A stretch of DNA of 64,000 bases. It comes from Vibrio bivalvicida (GTDB taxonomy: Bacteria; Pseudomonadota; Gammaproteobacteria; Enterobacterales; Vibrionaceae). Shown piece by piece: positions 36,001 to 45,562 of this stretch. Positions within the stretch are counted from its first letter, which is position 1, and every line of letters begins with the position of its first letter. The stretch lies in NCBI RefSeq assembly GCF_001399455.2, contig NZ_LLEI02000022.1, positions 1 to 64,000 on the forward strand. The letters are read 5' to 3'. The notes under the pieces are model-generated. The model saw only the letters and a list, made by a program, of their open reading frames with translations. It did no database searches and was not told the DNA's origin. Both the position numbers and the translations under genes were made by a program.

Positions 36001-36099
36001 ATGAAAATTCAATATGTTCTCGCCACATTACTTTTAGTTGGGTGTACTACACAGCTACCACCGCTGAGCAATATGGAAGGCGGCTGGTCATTATGGTAA
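36001..36099 (+). CDS. Small lipoprotein (32 aa), unrecognised
   Basis: An excellent ribosome-binding site (AAGGAGAGAGCG) opens a 32-codon frame. The product MKIQYVLATLLLVGCTTQL has a textbook type II signal peptide with lipobox LVGC, and the mature part is only about 18 residues with aromatic ends (GGWSLW). Signal peptidase II would leave a lipid-anchored peptide. I know no name for it. It sits 43 bases after ytfP, before a terminator, and so is probably the last gene of the tam operon. Too short for default gene finders. Confidence 0.7.
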   Translation: MKIQYVLATLLLVGCTTQLPPLSNMEGGWSLW

Positions 36100-36152
36100 G
36101 CAACATTATATATCAGGATGTCACTCAATCGCAGTTTCAGCCTTTTTAAACG

Positions 36153-36184
36153 CAAAAGAGTCGCGATTAAGCGACTCTTTTTCT
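36153..36184. terminator. Bidirectional terminator between the tam operon and fbp
   Basis: AAAAGAGTCGC and GCGACTCTTTTT pair around a short AT loop. A-run and T-run flank it, so it serves both strands. Confidence 0.92.
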
Positions 36185-36200
36185 TTCCTACTTTGGAAGA

Positions 36201-37238
<1,038 letters not shown>

Positions 37239-37522
37239 TCATAGATAGGGGGAATGGGATGTCTCGTTCTCTAACGGAGCTTTTATGACTACCCGAGATA
37301 AGTGTAAAAGTTAGATCTTTTTATTGGTAATGAACTAACTGTCTTAGATCTCAAATTTTTTAGTAAACTTTCAACAGTTTTCACAGCGATGAGAGATCAG
37401 AGAGTGAGCAAAGCGTAATCAGTGAGTTATTTCTCTGTTTGAAGGTGGCTAAAGTAGTTCGCTTTTTGCCATATTGTCGCCATAATGAGGACAATATTTT
37501 CCGCTTAGAACAAGGCTTTTCT

Positions 37523-38875
37523 ATGCACATTCATATACTGGGGATCTGTGGCACTTTTATGGGTGGTGCAGCTGTATTAGCACGTCAATTGGGGCATAAA
37601 GTCACAGGATGTGATGCCAATGTTTATCCACCAATGAGTACTCTACTCGAATCTCAAGGTATTGAAATTATAGAAGGCTTTGACCCGTCACAGCTCGACC
37701 CTGCGCCAGACTTAGTGGTGATTGGTAATGCGATGAGCCGCGGTAATCCTTGTGTCGAGTATGTGCTGAATCATAACTTGCGTTACACCTCTGGCCCTCA
37801 GTGGTTACAAGAGTTCTTACTCCATGACCGTTGGGTATTAGCGGTATCTGGTACTCATGGAAAAACCACAACGTCTAGTATGTTGGCGTGGATCTTAGAA
37901 GACTGTGGCTATAAGCCGGGTTTCTTGGTTGGTGGTGTTTTGGGTAACTTTGGAATTTCAGCTCGTCTTGGTGAAAGCATGTTTTTTGTTGTTGAAGCCG
38001 ACGAATATGATAGTGCTTTTTTCGATAAGCGTTCTAAGTTTGTCCACTATCATCCACGCACCTTAGTTATGAACAACCTAGAGTTCGATCATGCCGACAT
38101 CTTTGACGATCTTGAAGCGATAAAACGTCAGTTCCATCATCTTGTTCGCACAGTGCCGGGCAATGGGCGTATTTTTGCACCGAAACAAGATAATGCACTT
38201 CAAGATGTGCTTGAGCGCGGCTGTTGGAGCGAAACCGAGTTTAGTGGTGAGCAAGGTGACTGGCAGGTGGAGAAAATAAATATTGATGGCTCGCAGTTCA
38301 ACGTACTGTTCCAAGGCGAGCAAGTGGGTACTGTTAGTTGGGACCTAGTTGGTGACCACAATGTTGATAATGCTTTGATGGCAATTGCTGCAGCGCGTCA
38401 TGTAGGTGTTACACCTGACTTAGCCTGTGAATCTTTAGCCAAATTCATCAATACCAAACGCCGCTTGGAGCTCAAAGGTGAGGTCAATGGCATCACGGTT
38501 TACGACGATTTTGCCCATCATCCGACCGCGATTGAACTGACGCTCGGTGGATTGCGTAACAAGGTCGGCGATAGCAAAATTATCGCGGTACTCGAACCAC
38601 GCAGCGCTACGATGAAGCGAGGTGTGCATAAGGATACGTTGGCTGCGTCGTTACAAAAAGCCGATCAGGTGTTTTTATATCAACCCGATTCGATTGATTG
38701 GTCGGTGGAAGATATTGCAGCTCAATGTGATCAACCTGCGCAAACCTCAGATAATGTCGATGAGCTAGTGAAGCAAATTGTTGCTAGTGCTAGCTCAGGT
38801 GACCAGATTCTGGTTATGAGCAATGGCGGGTTCGAAGGTATTCACAATAAGCTTCTGGCAAAGCTAGAGCAATAG
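37523..38875 (+). CDS. mpl: UDP-N-acetylmuramate:L-alanyl-gamma-D-glutamyl-meso-diaminopimelate ligase
   Basis: A 450-residue Mur-ligase-family enzyme that re-attaches the recycled murein tripeptide to UDP-MurNAc. The start MHIHILGICGTFMGGAA is the Mpl signature. ATP loop is SGTHGKTTTSSM, the central domain has EADEYDSAFFDKRSKFVHY, and the C-terminal domain has YDDFAHHPTAI. The ATG at 37523 gives the family length; an in-frame upstream start at 37439 would add 28 residues without homology. Confidence 0.96.
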   Translation: MHIHILGICGTFMGGAAVLARQLGHKVTGCDANVYPPMSTLLESQGIEIIEGFDPSQLDPAPDLVVIGNAMSRGNPCVEYVLNHNLRYTSGPQWLQEFLLHDRWVLAVSGTHGKTTTSSMLAWILEDCGYKPGFLVGGVLGNFGISARLGESMFFVVEADEYDSAFFDKRSKFVHYHPRTLVMNNLEFDHADIFDDLEAIKRQFHHLVRTVPGNGRIFAPKQDNALQDVLERGCWSETEFSGEQGDWQVEKINIDGSQFNVLFQGEQVGTVSWDLVGDHNVDNALMAIAAARHVGVTPDLACESLAKFINTKRRLELKGEVNGITVYDDFAHHPTAIELTLGGLRNKVGDSKIIAVLEPRSATMKRGVHKDTLAASLQKADQVFLYQPDSIDWSVEDIAAQCDQPAQTSDNVDELVKQIVASASSGDQILVMSNGGFEGIHNKLLAKLEQ

Positions 38876-38889
38876 TGTAGTTTTTTAAT

Positions 38890-39513
38890 ATGATTAAACA
38901 ACAAAAAGCCATCACCTTAGCCTTTACTGGTGCCTCTGGTGCTCCTTATGGTTTACGCCTGTTAGAGTGCCTTCTGGCTGCTGATTATCAAGTTTATCTG
39001 CTTGTTTCATCTGCTGCGAGAGTGGTGCTTGCAACTGAACATGACCTTAAACTGCCCGCCAATCCTGATTCGGCTAAGCAAACTTTGGTTGAGCATCTTA
39101 ATCGTGACCCAGACAAGCTGATTGTATGCGGTAAAGATGACTGGTTCTCTCCGGTGGCATCTGGCTCTGCTGCGCCGAAACAGATGGTCGTCTGTCCTTG
39201 CTCAGCAGGCAGCGTTGCTGCGATTGCTCACGGTATGTCTGATAACCTGATTGAACGTGCCGCAGACGTGGTGATGAAAGAGCGCGGTCAACTACTGTTG
39301 GTGGTTCGCGAGACACCATTCTCTACTCTGCATCTCGAGAACATGCACAAGCTGTCACAAATGGGCGTGACCATCATGCCTGCTGCACCCGGTTTTTATC
39401 ATCAACCGAAATCGATTGATGATCTGGTAGATTTTATGGTCGCGCGTATTCTTGATCATCTAGATATCGATCAAAAGTTAGTGCCACGTTGGGGTTATGA
39501 TCAGCGTGGATAG
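38890..39513 (+). CDS. ubiX: Flavin prenyltransferase UbiX
   Basis: A 207-residue enzyme that joins dimethylallyl phosphate to FMN, making prenylated FMN for the UbiD decarboxylase of ubiquinone synthesis. FMN-binding start is [20 protein letters not shown], with [26 protein letters not shown] and [16 protein letters not shown] following. Only 14 bases separate it from mpl, so the two are likely one transcript. Confidence 0.95.
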   Translation: MIKQQKAITLAFTGASGAPYGLRLLECLLAADYQVYLLVSSAARVVLATEHDLKLPANPDSAKQTLVEHLNRDPDKLIVCGKDDWFSPVASGSAAPKQMVVCPCSAGSVAAIAHGMSDNLIERAADVVMKERGQLLLVVRETPFSTLHLENMHKLSQMGVTIMPAAPGFYHQPKSIDDLVDFMVARILDHLDIDQKLVPRWGYDQRG

Positions 39514-39572
39514 TTGATATGTGAACGGTGCTAGCTATTGAGTCACATAACTATTACAATTCGACCGTTACT

Positions 39573-39677
39573 CATCGGGGAGCTATTGGCCTAACTTATG
39601 TTAGCGTCAGCTGAGATCGAGCAATCGCTTGGGACCCGTGTACCTGAACCAGATAATGCTGGCGTAGGAATTGAGTT
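39573..39677 (+). promoter_or_regulatory. TPP riboswitch (THI element)
   Basis: The conserved aptamer pieces occur in order: GGGGAGC, GCTGAGA, GACCCG, CCTGAACCAGATAATGCTGG and CGTAGGAA. This is the thiamine pyrophosphate aptamer. It precedes thiBPQ and would lower expression of thiamine uptake when TPP is plentiful, probably by masking the thiB ribosome-binding site at 39718-39723, since I see no terminator between. Confidence 0.95.
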
Positions 39678-39733
39678 TGGATTTGAACTCCGCTTCTCAA
39701 ACCTGTGCCGCTCAAACAAGGAGAGAGCGAGCA

Positions 39734-40741
39734 GTGAAAAACACTCTAAGCACCATTTCAATAAGTTCCCTTGCGTTAGCAACGCTAGCGACATTTCCAG
39801 CGACAGCCGCAGAAAACAGTTTAACCGTTTATACCTACGACTCTTTTGCTGCCGATTGGGGCCCAGGTCCTGTTGTAGAAAAAGCGTTTGAAGCGCATTG
39901 TGGTTGTGATGTTAATTTCGTCGCGCTGGATGATGGTGTCTCTATCCTTAACCGTCTGCGTTTAGAAGGCGATAACAGCAAAGCGGATATTATTTTAGGC
40001 TTAGACAACAACCTGATGGCGGAAGCGAAAAAAACAGGTTTGTTGGCCGAACATAGCGTAGACACCAGCAAGATTGCATTGCCAAACGGCTGGGCGGACA
40101 AAACTTTCGTCCCTTATGATTTCGGTTACTTTGCTTTTGTTTACAACAAAGAGAAGCTGGCTAATCCACCAAAAAGCTTGAAAGAGCTGGTGGAATCTCG
40201 CGATGATCTGAAAGTGATCTATCAAGATCCACGTACTTCAACACCAGGGCAAGGTCTGATGCTGTGGATGAAGTCGGTTTATGGTGATGACGTAGCTCAG
40301 GCTTGGCAAAATCTAGCTAAGAAAACCGTAACCGTCACTAAAGGTTGGTCTGAAGCGTATTCAATGTTCCTAGAAGGGGAGTCTGATCTGGTTCTATCCT
40401 ACACCACATCGCCTGCTTATCACTTGATTGCCGAGAGCGACAACAAGTATGCCGCCGCTGATTTTTCCGAAGGCCACTACACTCAAGTGGAGGTCGCTGC
40501 TAAAGTAAAAGCGTCTAAAAATCAAAAACTAGCAGATGAGTTCATGACCTTCATTCTAAGTGATGAGTTTCAATCAGCAATGCCAACAGGTAACTGGATG
40601 TACCCAGTTACAGACGTTGCACTGCCTGAAGGTTTTGAAACCCTGACTCTACCAAGCAAAGCACTGACCTTTAGCGCCGACGAAGTGGCCGAAAATCGTA
40701 AGTCTTGGATTCGTGAATGGCAAAGTGCGCTGACATTCTAA
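39734..40741 (+). CDS. thiB: Thiamine/TPP ABC transporter, periplasmic binding protein
   Basis: A 335-residue solute-binding protein with a signal peptide (cut near AATA|AE, about 26). SLTVYTYDSFAADWGPGPVVEKAFE opens the mature domain; YTTSPAYHLIAE and MPTGNWMYPV are typical of ThiB. The GTG at 39734 is chosen because it has AAGGAG before it and starts the signal peptide; upstream in-frame starts lie inside the riboswitch. First gene of thiBPQ. Confidence 0.94.
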   Translation: MKNTLSTISISSLALATLATFPATAAENSLTVYTYDSFAADWGPGPVVEKAFEAHCGCDVNFVALDDGVSILNRLRLEGDNSKADIILGLDNNLMAEAKKTGLLAEHSVDTSKIALPNGWADKTFVPYDFGYFAFVYNKEKLANPPKSLKELVESRDDLKVIYQDPRTSTPGQGLMLWMKSVYGDDVAQAWQNLAKKTVTVTKGWSEAYSMFLEGESDLVLSYTTSPAYHLIAESDNKYAAADFSEGHYTQVEVAAKVKASKNQKLADEFMTFILSDEFQSAMPTGNWMYPVTDVALPEGFETLTLPSKALTFSADEVAENRKSWIREWQSALTF

Positions 40742-40750
40742 GAGGCTCTT

Positions 40751-42355
40751 TTGCGTAATACCCCCAAAATTGGCTTATGGGTCGCGATATTTATCGCGAC
40801 CTTTGTCGTTTCTGCTCTCGGTGCTTTACTGGTTAATGCGCCATCGTTAGATATCAGTCAGGTATGGAGTGATCCGTACTATCGACATGTCACCAAATTC
40901 AGTTTCTATCAGTCTTTTCTATCTACTTTGCTCAGTGTTGGCTTTGCCATCCCAGTTGCGCACGCATTATCTCGCCGTCAGTTTGCTGGTAAATCCCTGT
41001 TACTCAAACTGTTTGCAACCACACTGGTGTTGCCTGTCTTAGTCGGGGTGTTTGGTCTGCTCGCCATTTATGGCAATAGCGGTTTGATTGCCGATCTGTT
41101 CAAAAGTTTAGACAGCAAGTTGCCGTTCTCAATATATGGGCTCAATGGCATTTTACTGGCGCACGTGTTTTTTAATCTTCCTTATGCGACCCGGTTATTG
41201 TTGCAGGCATTAGACTCTATTCCACAGGAGCAGCACAAACTGTGCGCCCATCTCGGCATGGGACACTGGGATAAGTTCCGTTGGATTGAGTGGCCGCGCT
41301 TACGTCAGCAGTTACCTCATGTCAGCGGCTTGGTGTTTATGCTCTGCTTTACCAGTTTTGCTACCGTAATGGCACTCGGTGGTGGGCCTAAATCAACCAC
41401 GATTGAGCTGGCCATCTATCAAGCCATTAAGTTTGATTTCGATCTCCAAGCTGGTGCTCTATTGGCTATTTGGCAAATGATGCTTTGCGGTGTTATGGCG
41501 TTGACTATTCAGCGATTAGCAAAACCGATTTCAGTCACCTCTGGCTCGCAAAGTCAGACTATTTACTTGTCTAAAGACTCGTTTGTTTCTCAGTGTTGGG
41601 ATTGGGGATGGATAGCCTTTTCTATGCTGTTGGTGCTACCTCCGCTACTTATGGTGTTGCTCAGTGGCCTTAACAGCCATGCGCTGGATGTTTTCACTGA
41701 TGAACGTTTTTGGCAGGCGCTATGGGCGTCTGTGAAAGTGGCGACGATGGCAAGTGTGATTGCGGTGATTGCTGGCATTGCCATCTTGTTAACCAGCCGG
41801 AGATTGCGCCTTAACTACCGTGAGAAGAGTGCCGATCATATTGAGCTGATTGGCACCATTATTCTTGTCACACCCGGTCTTGTGATTTCCACCGGACTGT
41901 TTCTATTGCTGCGTTCATTTACGGATGTATTTAGCTTAGCGTTAGTGGTTGTCGTAGCCGTGAATGCCTTAATGGGTCTGCCATATGTGATTAAAACGCT
42001 GTCTCAGCCTATGCTGCATGTCGAGCAGCAATATCAATATGTTTGTGCCAGTTTAGGCATGAAAGGTTGGAATCGTTTTAAAGTGGTCGAGTGGAAGGCG
42101 CTGAAGAAGCCGATGGCTCATGCCTTTGCGATCAGCTTTATGTTTGCGATTGGTGATTTAAGTGCGATTGCTTTGTTTGGTAGCCAAGAATTTCGCACCT
42201 TGCCACTTTACCTATTCCAACTGCTTGGTAGCTATCAAATGGAATCTGCCGCAGTAGTATCTGTAACTCTATTACTATTGAGCGTCGGCTGTTTCACGCT
42301 CATTGAAACCTTATTAAAAGCCAACTCGAAGGTGAATCATGCTGACCTTAAGTAA
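40751..42355 (+). CDS. thiP: Thiamine/TPP ABC transporter, permease
   Basis: A 534-residue inner-membrane protein with two fused permease halves and about 12 helices. Each half has an EAA-type loop for the ATPase (LCAHLGMGHWDKFRWIEWPRLR; VCASLGMKGWNRFKVVEWKALK). This double layout is typical of ThiP (536 in E. coli). The start is TTG at 40751, with AGAGG five bases upstream; no in-frame ATG is close. It overlaps thiQ by 17 bases. Confidence 0.95.
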   Translation: MRNTPKIGLWVAIFIATFVVSALGALLVNAPSLDISQVWSDPYYRHVTKFSFYQSFLSTLLSVGFAIPVAHALSRRQFAGKSLLLKLFATTLVLPVLVGVFGLLAIYGNSGLIADLFKSLDSKLPFSIYGLNGILLAHVFFNLPYATRLLLQALDSIPQEQHKLCAHLGMGHWDKFRWIEWPRLRQQLPHVSGLVFMLCFTSFATVMALGGGPKSTTIELAIYQAIKFDFDLQAGALLAIWQMMLCGVMALTIQRLAKPISVTSGSQSQTIYLSKDSFVSQCWDWGWIAFSMLLVLPPLLMVLLSGLNSHALDVFTDERFWQALWASVKVATMASVIAVIAGIAILLTSRRLRLNYREKSADHIELIGTIILVTPGLVISTGLFLLLRSFTDVFSLALVVVVAVNALMGLPYVIKTLSQPMLHVEQQYQYVCASLGMKGWNRFKVVEWKALKKPMAHAFAISFMFAIGDLSAIALFGSQEFRTLPLYLFQLLGSYQMESAAVVSVTLLLLSVGCFTLIETLLKANSKVNHADLK

Positions 42356-43043
42356 TGTCGATTACTACTATCACAATGAACTGTTTCATTTTGATACCTC
42401 GATTTCACCGCAGTCGATCGTTGCCCTGATGGGGCCAAGTGGCGCGGGCAAATCGACCCTATTGGCTTTAGTCGCGGGTTTTATCGAACCGACCAAGGGC
42501 TCTATTGAGGTTGAAGGCAGTAATATTGTTGGCAAAGAGCCATATCAACGCCCATTCGCAATGCTGTTTCAAGAACATAACTTATTCGCTCATTTAACAG
42601 TGCATCAAAACATCGGGCTTGGGCTTCATCCGGGGTTGAAACTTACTGCTCAGCAACAAAACGTAATAGAACAAGCAGCGCAGCAAGTTGGGGTAGAGAC
42701 GTATCTAGACCGTTTACCAGAGCAGCTTTCGGGTGGGCAGCGTCAACGTGTTGCTCTAGCACGCTGTTTTGTCCAACCGCACAAGATATGGTTGCTCGAT
42801 GAGCCTTTCTCTGCCCTTGATCCCATCCTGCGTGAAGAGATGCTTAACTTGGTGAGCAAGTTAGCTAAAGAGAGAAAAATTACGGTAGTCATGGTGACGC
42901 ACCATATTAGTGATGCCAAGGCAATTGCCTCTGATTTTATCTTTGTCACCAATGGCCGAGTCGAAGTCGCGGATAACATTGAACATCTGTCATCGAGCCA
43001 CGCTAATCAAGCGCTAAGTGATTTTGTTCGCGCGGGGGAGTGA
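42339..43043 (+). CDS. thiQ: Thiamine/TPP ABC transporter, ATPase
   Basis: A 234-residue ABC ATPase. Walker A is GPSGAGKST, Q loop FQEHNLFAHL, signature LSGGQRQRVALARC, Walker B IWLLDEPFSALDP, and the switch His is in VTHH. It begins inside the 3' end of thiP, the common arrangement for tightly coupled ABC genes. Confidence 0.95.
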   Translation: MLTLSNVDYYYHNELFHFDTSISPQSIVALMGPSGAGKSTLLALVAGFIEPTKGSIEVEGSNIVGKEPYQRPFAMLFQEHNLFAHLTVHQNIGLGLHPGLKLTAQQQNVIEQAAQQVGVETYLDRLPEQLSGGQRQRVALARCFVQPHKIWLLDEPFSALDPILREEMLNLVSKLAKERKITVVMVTHHISDAKAIASDFIFVTNGRVEVADNIEHLSSSHANQALSDFVRAGE

Positions 43044-43049
43044 GGTGAG

Positions 43050-43170
43050 GAACGGACTTCGTTCTTAGAGAGTTGAGTTCGGGCTTCGCCCTTCGAGAAC
43101 ACTGCGTTCCGAGAGTCGAGACCGGGCTTCTATCTTAGAGAAATTTTTGTTCCCGTATCCCGAATCCATA
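43050..43170. repeat. Cluster of degenerate ~22-bp hairpin units plus diverged heptamers
   Basis: Four direct units follow one another at about 43050, 43077, 43099 and 43120, each a variant of CGGGCTTCGCCCTTCGAGA. They are followed by TTCCCGT-ATCCCGA-ATCC (43150-43167) and an inverted partial unit GCGAAGCGTTC (43171-43181). The same parts recur at 45274-45465. Confidence 0.7.
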
Positions 43171-43188
43171 GCGAAGCGTTCTTAAACA

Positions 43189-43222
43189 AAAAGGGTTGAC
43201 ACATAGTGCCAACCCTTAACTT
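43189..43222. terminator. Terminator between thiQ and darP
   Basis: AAGGGTTG and CAACCCTT pair around about 11 bases, with A- and T-rich flanks. It belongs to the GGGTTGG-type hairpins next to the heptamer arrays. Confidence 0.85.
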
Positions 43223-43223
43223 T

Positions 43224-43279
43224 TCTCGCTTCTCGCTTCTCGCTTCTCGCTTCTCGCTTCTCGCTTCTCGCTTCTCGCT
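43224..43279. repeat. Heptamer tandem array, 8 perfect copies of TCTCGCT
   Basis: Eight perfect 7-bp units. The last base (43279) is also the final base of the minus-strand darP stop codon (TGA, 43279-43281). Same period and copy number as the 10801 array but with a different unit. Confidence 0.97.
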
Positions 43280-43806
43280 CAAATCTCTTCTTCGTTTAGC
43301 GCTTTAAGCACTTGGAAGATTTCGCGGAATGCCTTGGCAGGCTTGCCCGCTTTTTCCTCTTTTGCCGCCTGACGAGCAAGCTGGCGTAAGCGTTGACGAT
43401 CCGCGGCTGGATAAAGCTCCATCACCTCAGCGATGGCACTATCACCTTCTTCAACCACTCGATCACGCAGTTGCTCTAGCTTATGTAGCTCTGCCGTTGC
43501 TTGAGAGTGCTTGTTGCGAACCTTGTCTAATGCTGCTTGAAGTGGCTCAGTGTCTTCAAAGCGCATCAGCTTACCGATGTATTGAAGTTGACGGCGGCGC
43601 GCTTCGTTTTTAAAGCGCTGTGCGTCTTTGATTGCCTCTGCAAGGTCTTCACTTAGCGGGAATTTTTCCAACACAGAAGGTTTCAGGCTGGCGAGTTCTT
43701 CACCTAGCTTTTGCAACTCTTCCATATCGCGTTTCAATTCGGTCTTACTGACCCAAATGATCTCTTCTTCCTCTTCCCATGGCGCTTTTTGATTCTTACG
43801 TGCCAT
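43279..43806 (-). CDS. darP: Ribosome biogenesis factor DarP (YjgA, DUF615)
   Basis: A 175-residue highly charged, helical cytosolic protein that binds late 50S precursors in E. coli. [24 protein letters not shown] and [21 protein letters not shown] are the conserved DUF615 blocks. It is divergent from pmbA as in E. coli. The stop codon overlaps an eight-copy heptamer array by one base. Confidence 0.93.
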   Translation of the reverse strand: MARKNQKAPWEEEEEIIWVSKTELKRDMEELQKLGEELASLKPSVLEKFPLSEDLAEAIKDAQRFKNEARRRQLQYIGKLMRFEDTEPLQAALDKVRNKHSQATAELHKLEQLRDRVVEEGDSAIAEVMELYPAADRQRLRQLARQAAKEEKAGKPAKAFREIFQVLKALNEEEI

Positions 43807-43915
43807 TTTTCTGCCTTAATTTGAACATCTATTTCTCTATTTTAACAAGAATCGTGGGGAGAAAGCGAAATTCTTGTTATTCTAAAGGCAATTGATCTTA
43901 AGAAATAAAGAAAAT

Positions 43916-45259
43916 ATGGACGTAAGACAGCAAGTTGCTCAACAGCGCGTTGAGTTAGAAGCGGCAGTAGCTAAAGCGCTAGAGATGGCAGCAGAGAAGT
44001 CTGATGCAGCCGAAGTCGCCATTAGTAAAACAACGGGCTTAAGTGTTTCTACCCGTATGTGTGAAGTAGAAAACGTTGAGTTCAATAGCGACGGAGCATT
44101 AGGGATTACCGTTTACCGCAATCAACGTAAAGGCAGCGCTTCGACTTCTGATCTAAGTGATAAAGCGATTCAACAAACGGTTCTTGCCGCGCTCGATATT
44201 GCTCAATACACCTCTGAAGATCCATTTGCTGGCCCTGCACCTAAAGAGCTGATGGTGCAAGATGTGCCTGATCTTGATTTGTTCCACCCAGATACGCCAG
44301 ATCCCGATTATGCAGCGCAAGTGGCGATTGCTGCTGAGAAACAAGCTCTGTCTTACAGCGATAAAATCAAACAGAGTGACGGTGCCAGTTATGACAGTCA
44401 CTACGGTCTGAAAGTTTATGGTAACAGTCACGGCCTATTAGCAAGCTATGCTTCAAGCCGTCACAGTACCAGTTGTTGTGTGATTGGTCAGGGTAACAAT
44501 GGTGAGATGGAGCGTGATTACAGCTACACGGTTGCGCGCCATAAAGACGAACTTTGGGCACCAGAGATCGTCGGTCAGAAGGCCGCGGAGAAGACCGTTA
44601 GTCGTTTAGATGCGCAAAAGCTAAAAACAGGTCAATATCCAGTGATGTTTGCTGCTGATGTAGCAACTGGCCTACTTGGTCACCTAGTGATGGCGATCAG
44701 TGGCGGTAACCTTTACCGTAAATCTTCTTTCTTGCTTGATCACCTAGGTAAGCAAGTGCTGCCTGAATGGTTCAACGTCTCTGAACGTCCGCATGTGTTG
44801 CGTGGTCTTGCATCAAGCCCATTTGATAGTGAAGGTGTGTTTACCCAAGACCGTGAAATTATCACTGACGGTGTACTTGCAACTTACCTGCTCACCAGTT
44901 ATGCAGCGCGTAAAATGGATATGACGCCAACCGGCCATGCTGGTGGTATTCACAACTGGTTTGTCGAATCAACAGGTCAAAGCTTTGAGCAAATGCTAAA
45001 AGAGCTAGGTACTGGCTTATTGGTGACCGAAGTAATGGGGCAAGGCGTTAACATTGTTACCGGTGACTACTCGCGCGGTGCGGCAGGTTTTTGGGTTGAA
45101 AACGGCGAAATCCAATTCCCAGTATCTGAAATTACCATCGCAAGCAACCTCAAAGATATGTTTAATCAGATTGTTGCAGTAGGCAACGATGTAGAGACTC
45201 GCTCGCAGATTCAGACTGGTTCTATCTTGCTTGAGTCAATGAAGGTTGCGGGGGAATAG
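43916..45259 (+). CDS. pmbA: Metalloprotease PmbA (TldE)
   Basis: A 447-residue partner of TldD; the pair degrades unfolded peptides and matures small peptides such as microcin B17 and CcdA. The family end [32 protein letters not shown] and [19 protein letters not shown] are clear. ATG 43916 (MDVRQQ) gives the E. coli length (450); an upstream in-frame start at 43892 is less likely. PmbA itself lacks the zinc HExxxH motif that TldD carries, and none is seen here. Confidence 0.95.
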   Translation: MDVRQQVAQQRVELEAAVAKALEMAAEKSDAAEVAISKTTGLSVSTRMCEVENVEFNSDGALGITVYRNQRKGSASTSDLSDKAIQQTVLAALDIAQYTSEDPFAGPAPKELMVQDVPDLDLFHPDTPDPDYAAQVAIAAEKQALSYSDKIKQSDGASYDSHYGLKVYGNSHGLLASYASSRHSTSCCVIGQGNNGEMERDYSYTVARHKDELWAPEIVGQKAAEKTVSRLDAQKLKTGQYPVMFAADVATGLLGHLVMAISGGNLYRKSSFLLDHLGKQVLPEWFNVSERPHVLRGLASSPFDSEGVFTQDREIITDGVLATYLLTSYAARKMDMTPTGHAGGIHNWFVESTGQSFEQMLKELGTGLLVTEVMGQGVNIVTGDYSRGAAGFWVENGEIQFPVSEITIASNLKDMFNQIVAVGNDVETRSQIQTGSILLESMKVAGE

Positions 45260-45273
45260 GGCTAGGCCCTAAG

Positions 45274-45339
45274 GAACGCTTCGCTTCGAGATCGGGCTGC
45301 GCCCGCGAGAATCGGGAACGGGCTTCGCCTTTCGAGAGG
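45274..45339. repeat. Second cluster of degenerate ~22-bp hairpin units
   Basis: Three direct units (about 45274-45291, 45292-45310, 45316-45339) match the 43050 and 10697 units. An inverted copy, GGACGAAGTCCGTTCC, lies at 45433-45448 and runs into the diverged heptamers TTCCCTT-ATCCCGT-ATCCGTC (45445-45465). Confidence 0.7.
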
Positions 45340-45477
45340 AAAGTGTGGCGCGAATGGAAGTGGTATCTAATACGCATTAGATGTTGCTAGGATTTGTTCT
45401 CGATAATAGGCAATAACCTAGCTCTATCCACAGGACGAAGTCCGTTCCCTTATCCCGTATCCGTCTGTAATAAAAGG

Positions 45478-45503
45478 GTTGGCAAAAATGCCAACCCTTT
45501 AAA
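45478..45503. terminator. Bidirectional terminator between pmbA and lysC
   Basis: AAAGGGTTGGCA and TGCCAACCCTTT pair perfectly around AAAA, with A- and T-runs outside. The heptamer ATCCGTC occurs on both sides of it (45459-45465 and 45506-45512), as if the hairpin sat inside a heptamer array. Confidence 0.92.
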
Positions 45504-45512
45504 ATATCCGTC

Positions 45513-45561
45513 GAATCCCGAATCCCGAATCCCGAATCCCGAATCCCGAATCCCGAATCCC
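45513..45561. repeat. Heptamer tandem array, 7 perfect copies of GAATCCC
   Basis: Seven perfect units preceded by one variant (ATCCGTC). The array ends at 45561 and the minus-strand lysC stop codon (TAA) is 45563-45565. Third array of the window with the same period and the same position relative to a gene end. Confidence 0.97.
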
Positions 45562-45562
45562 T

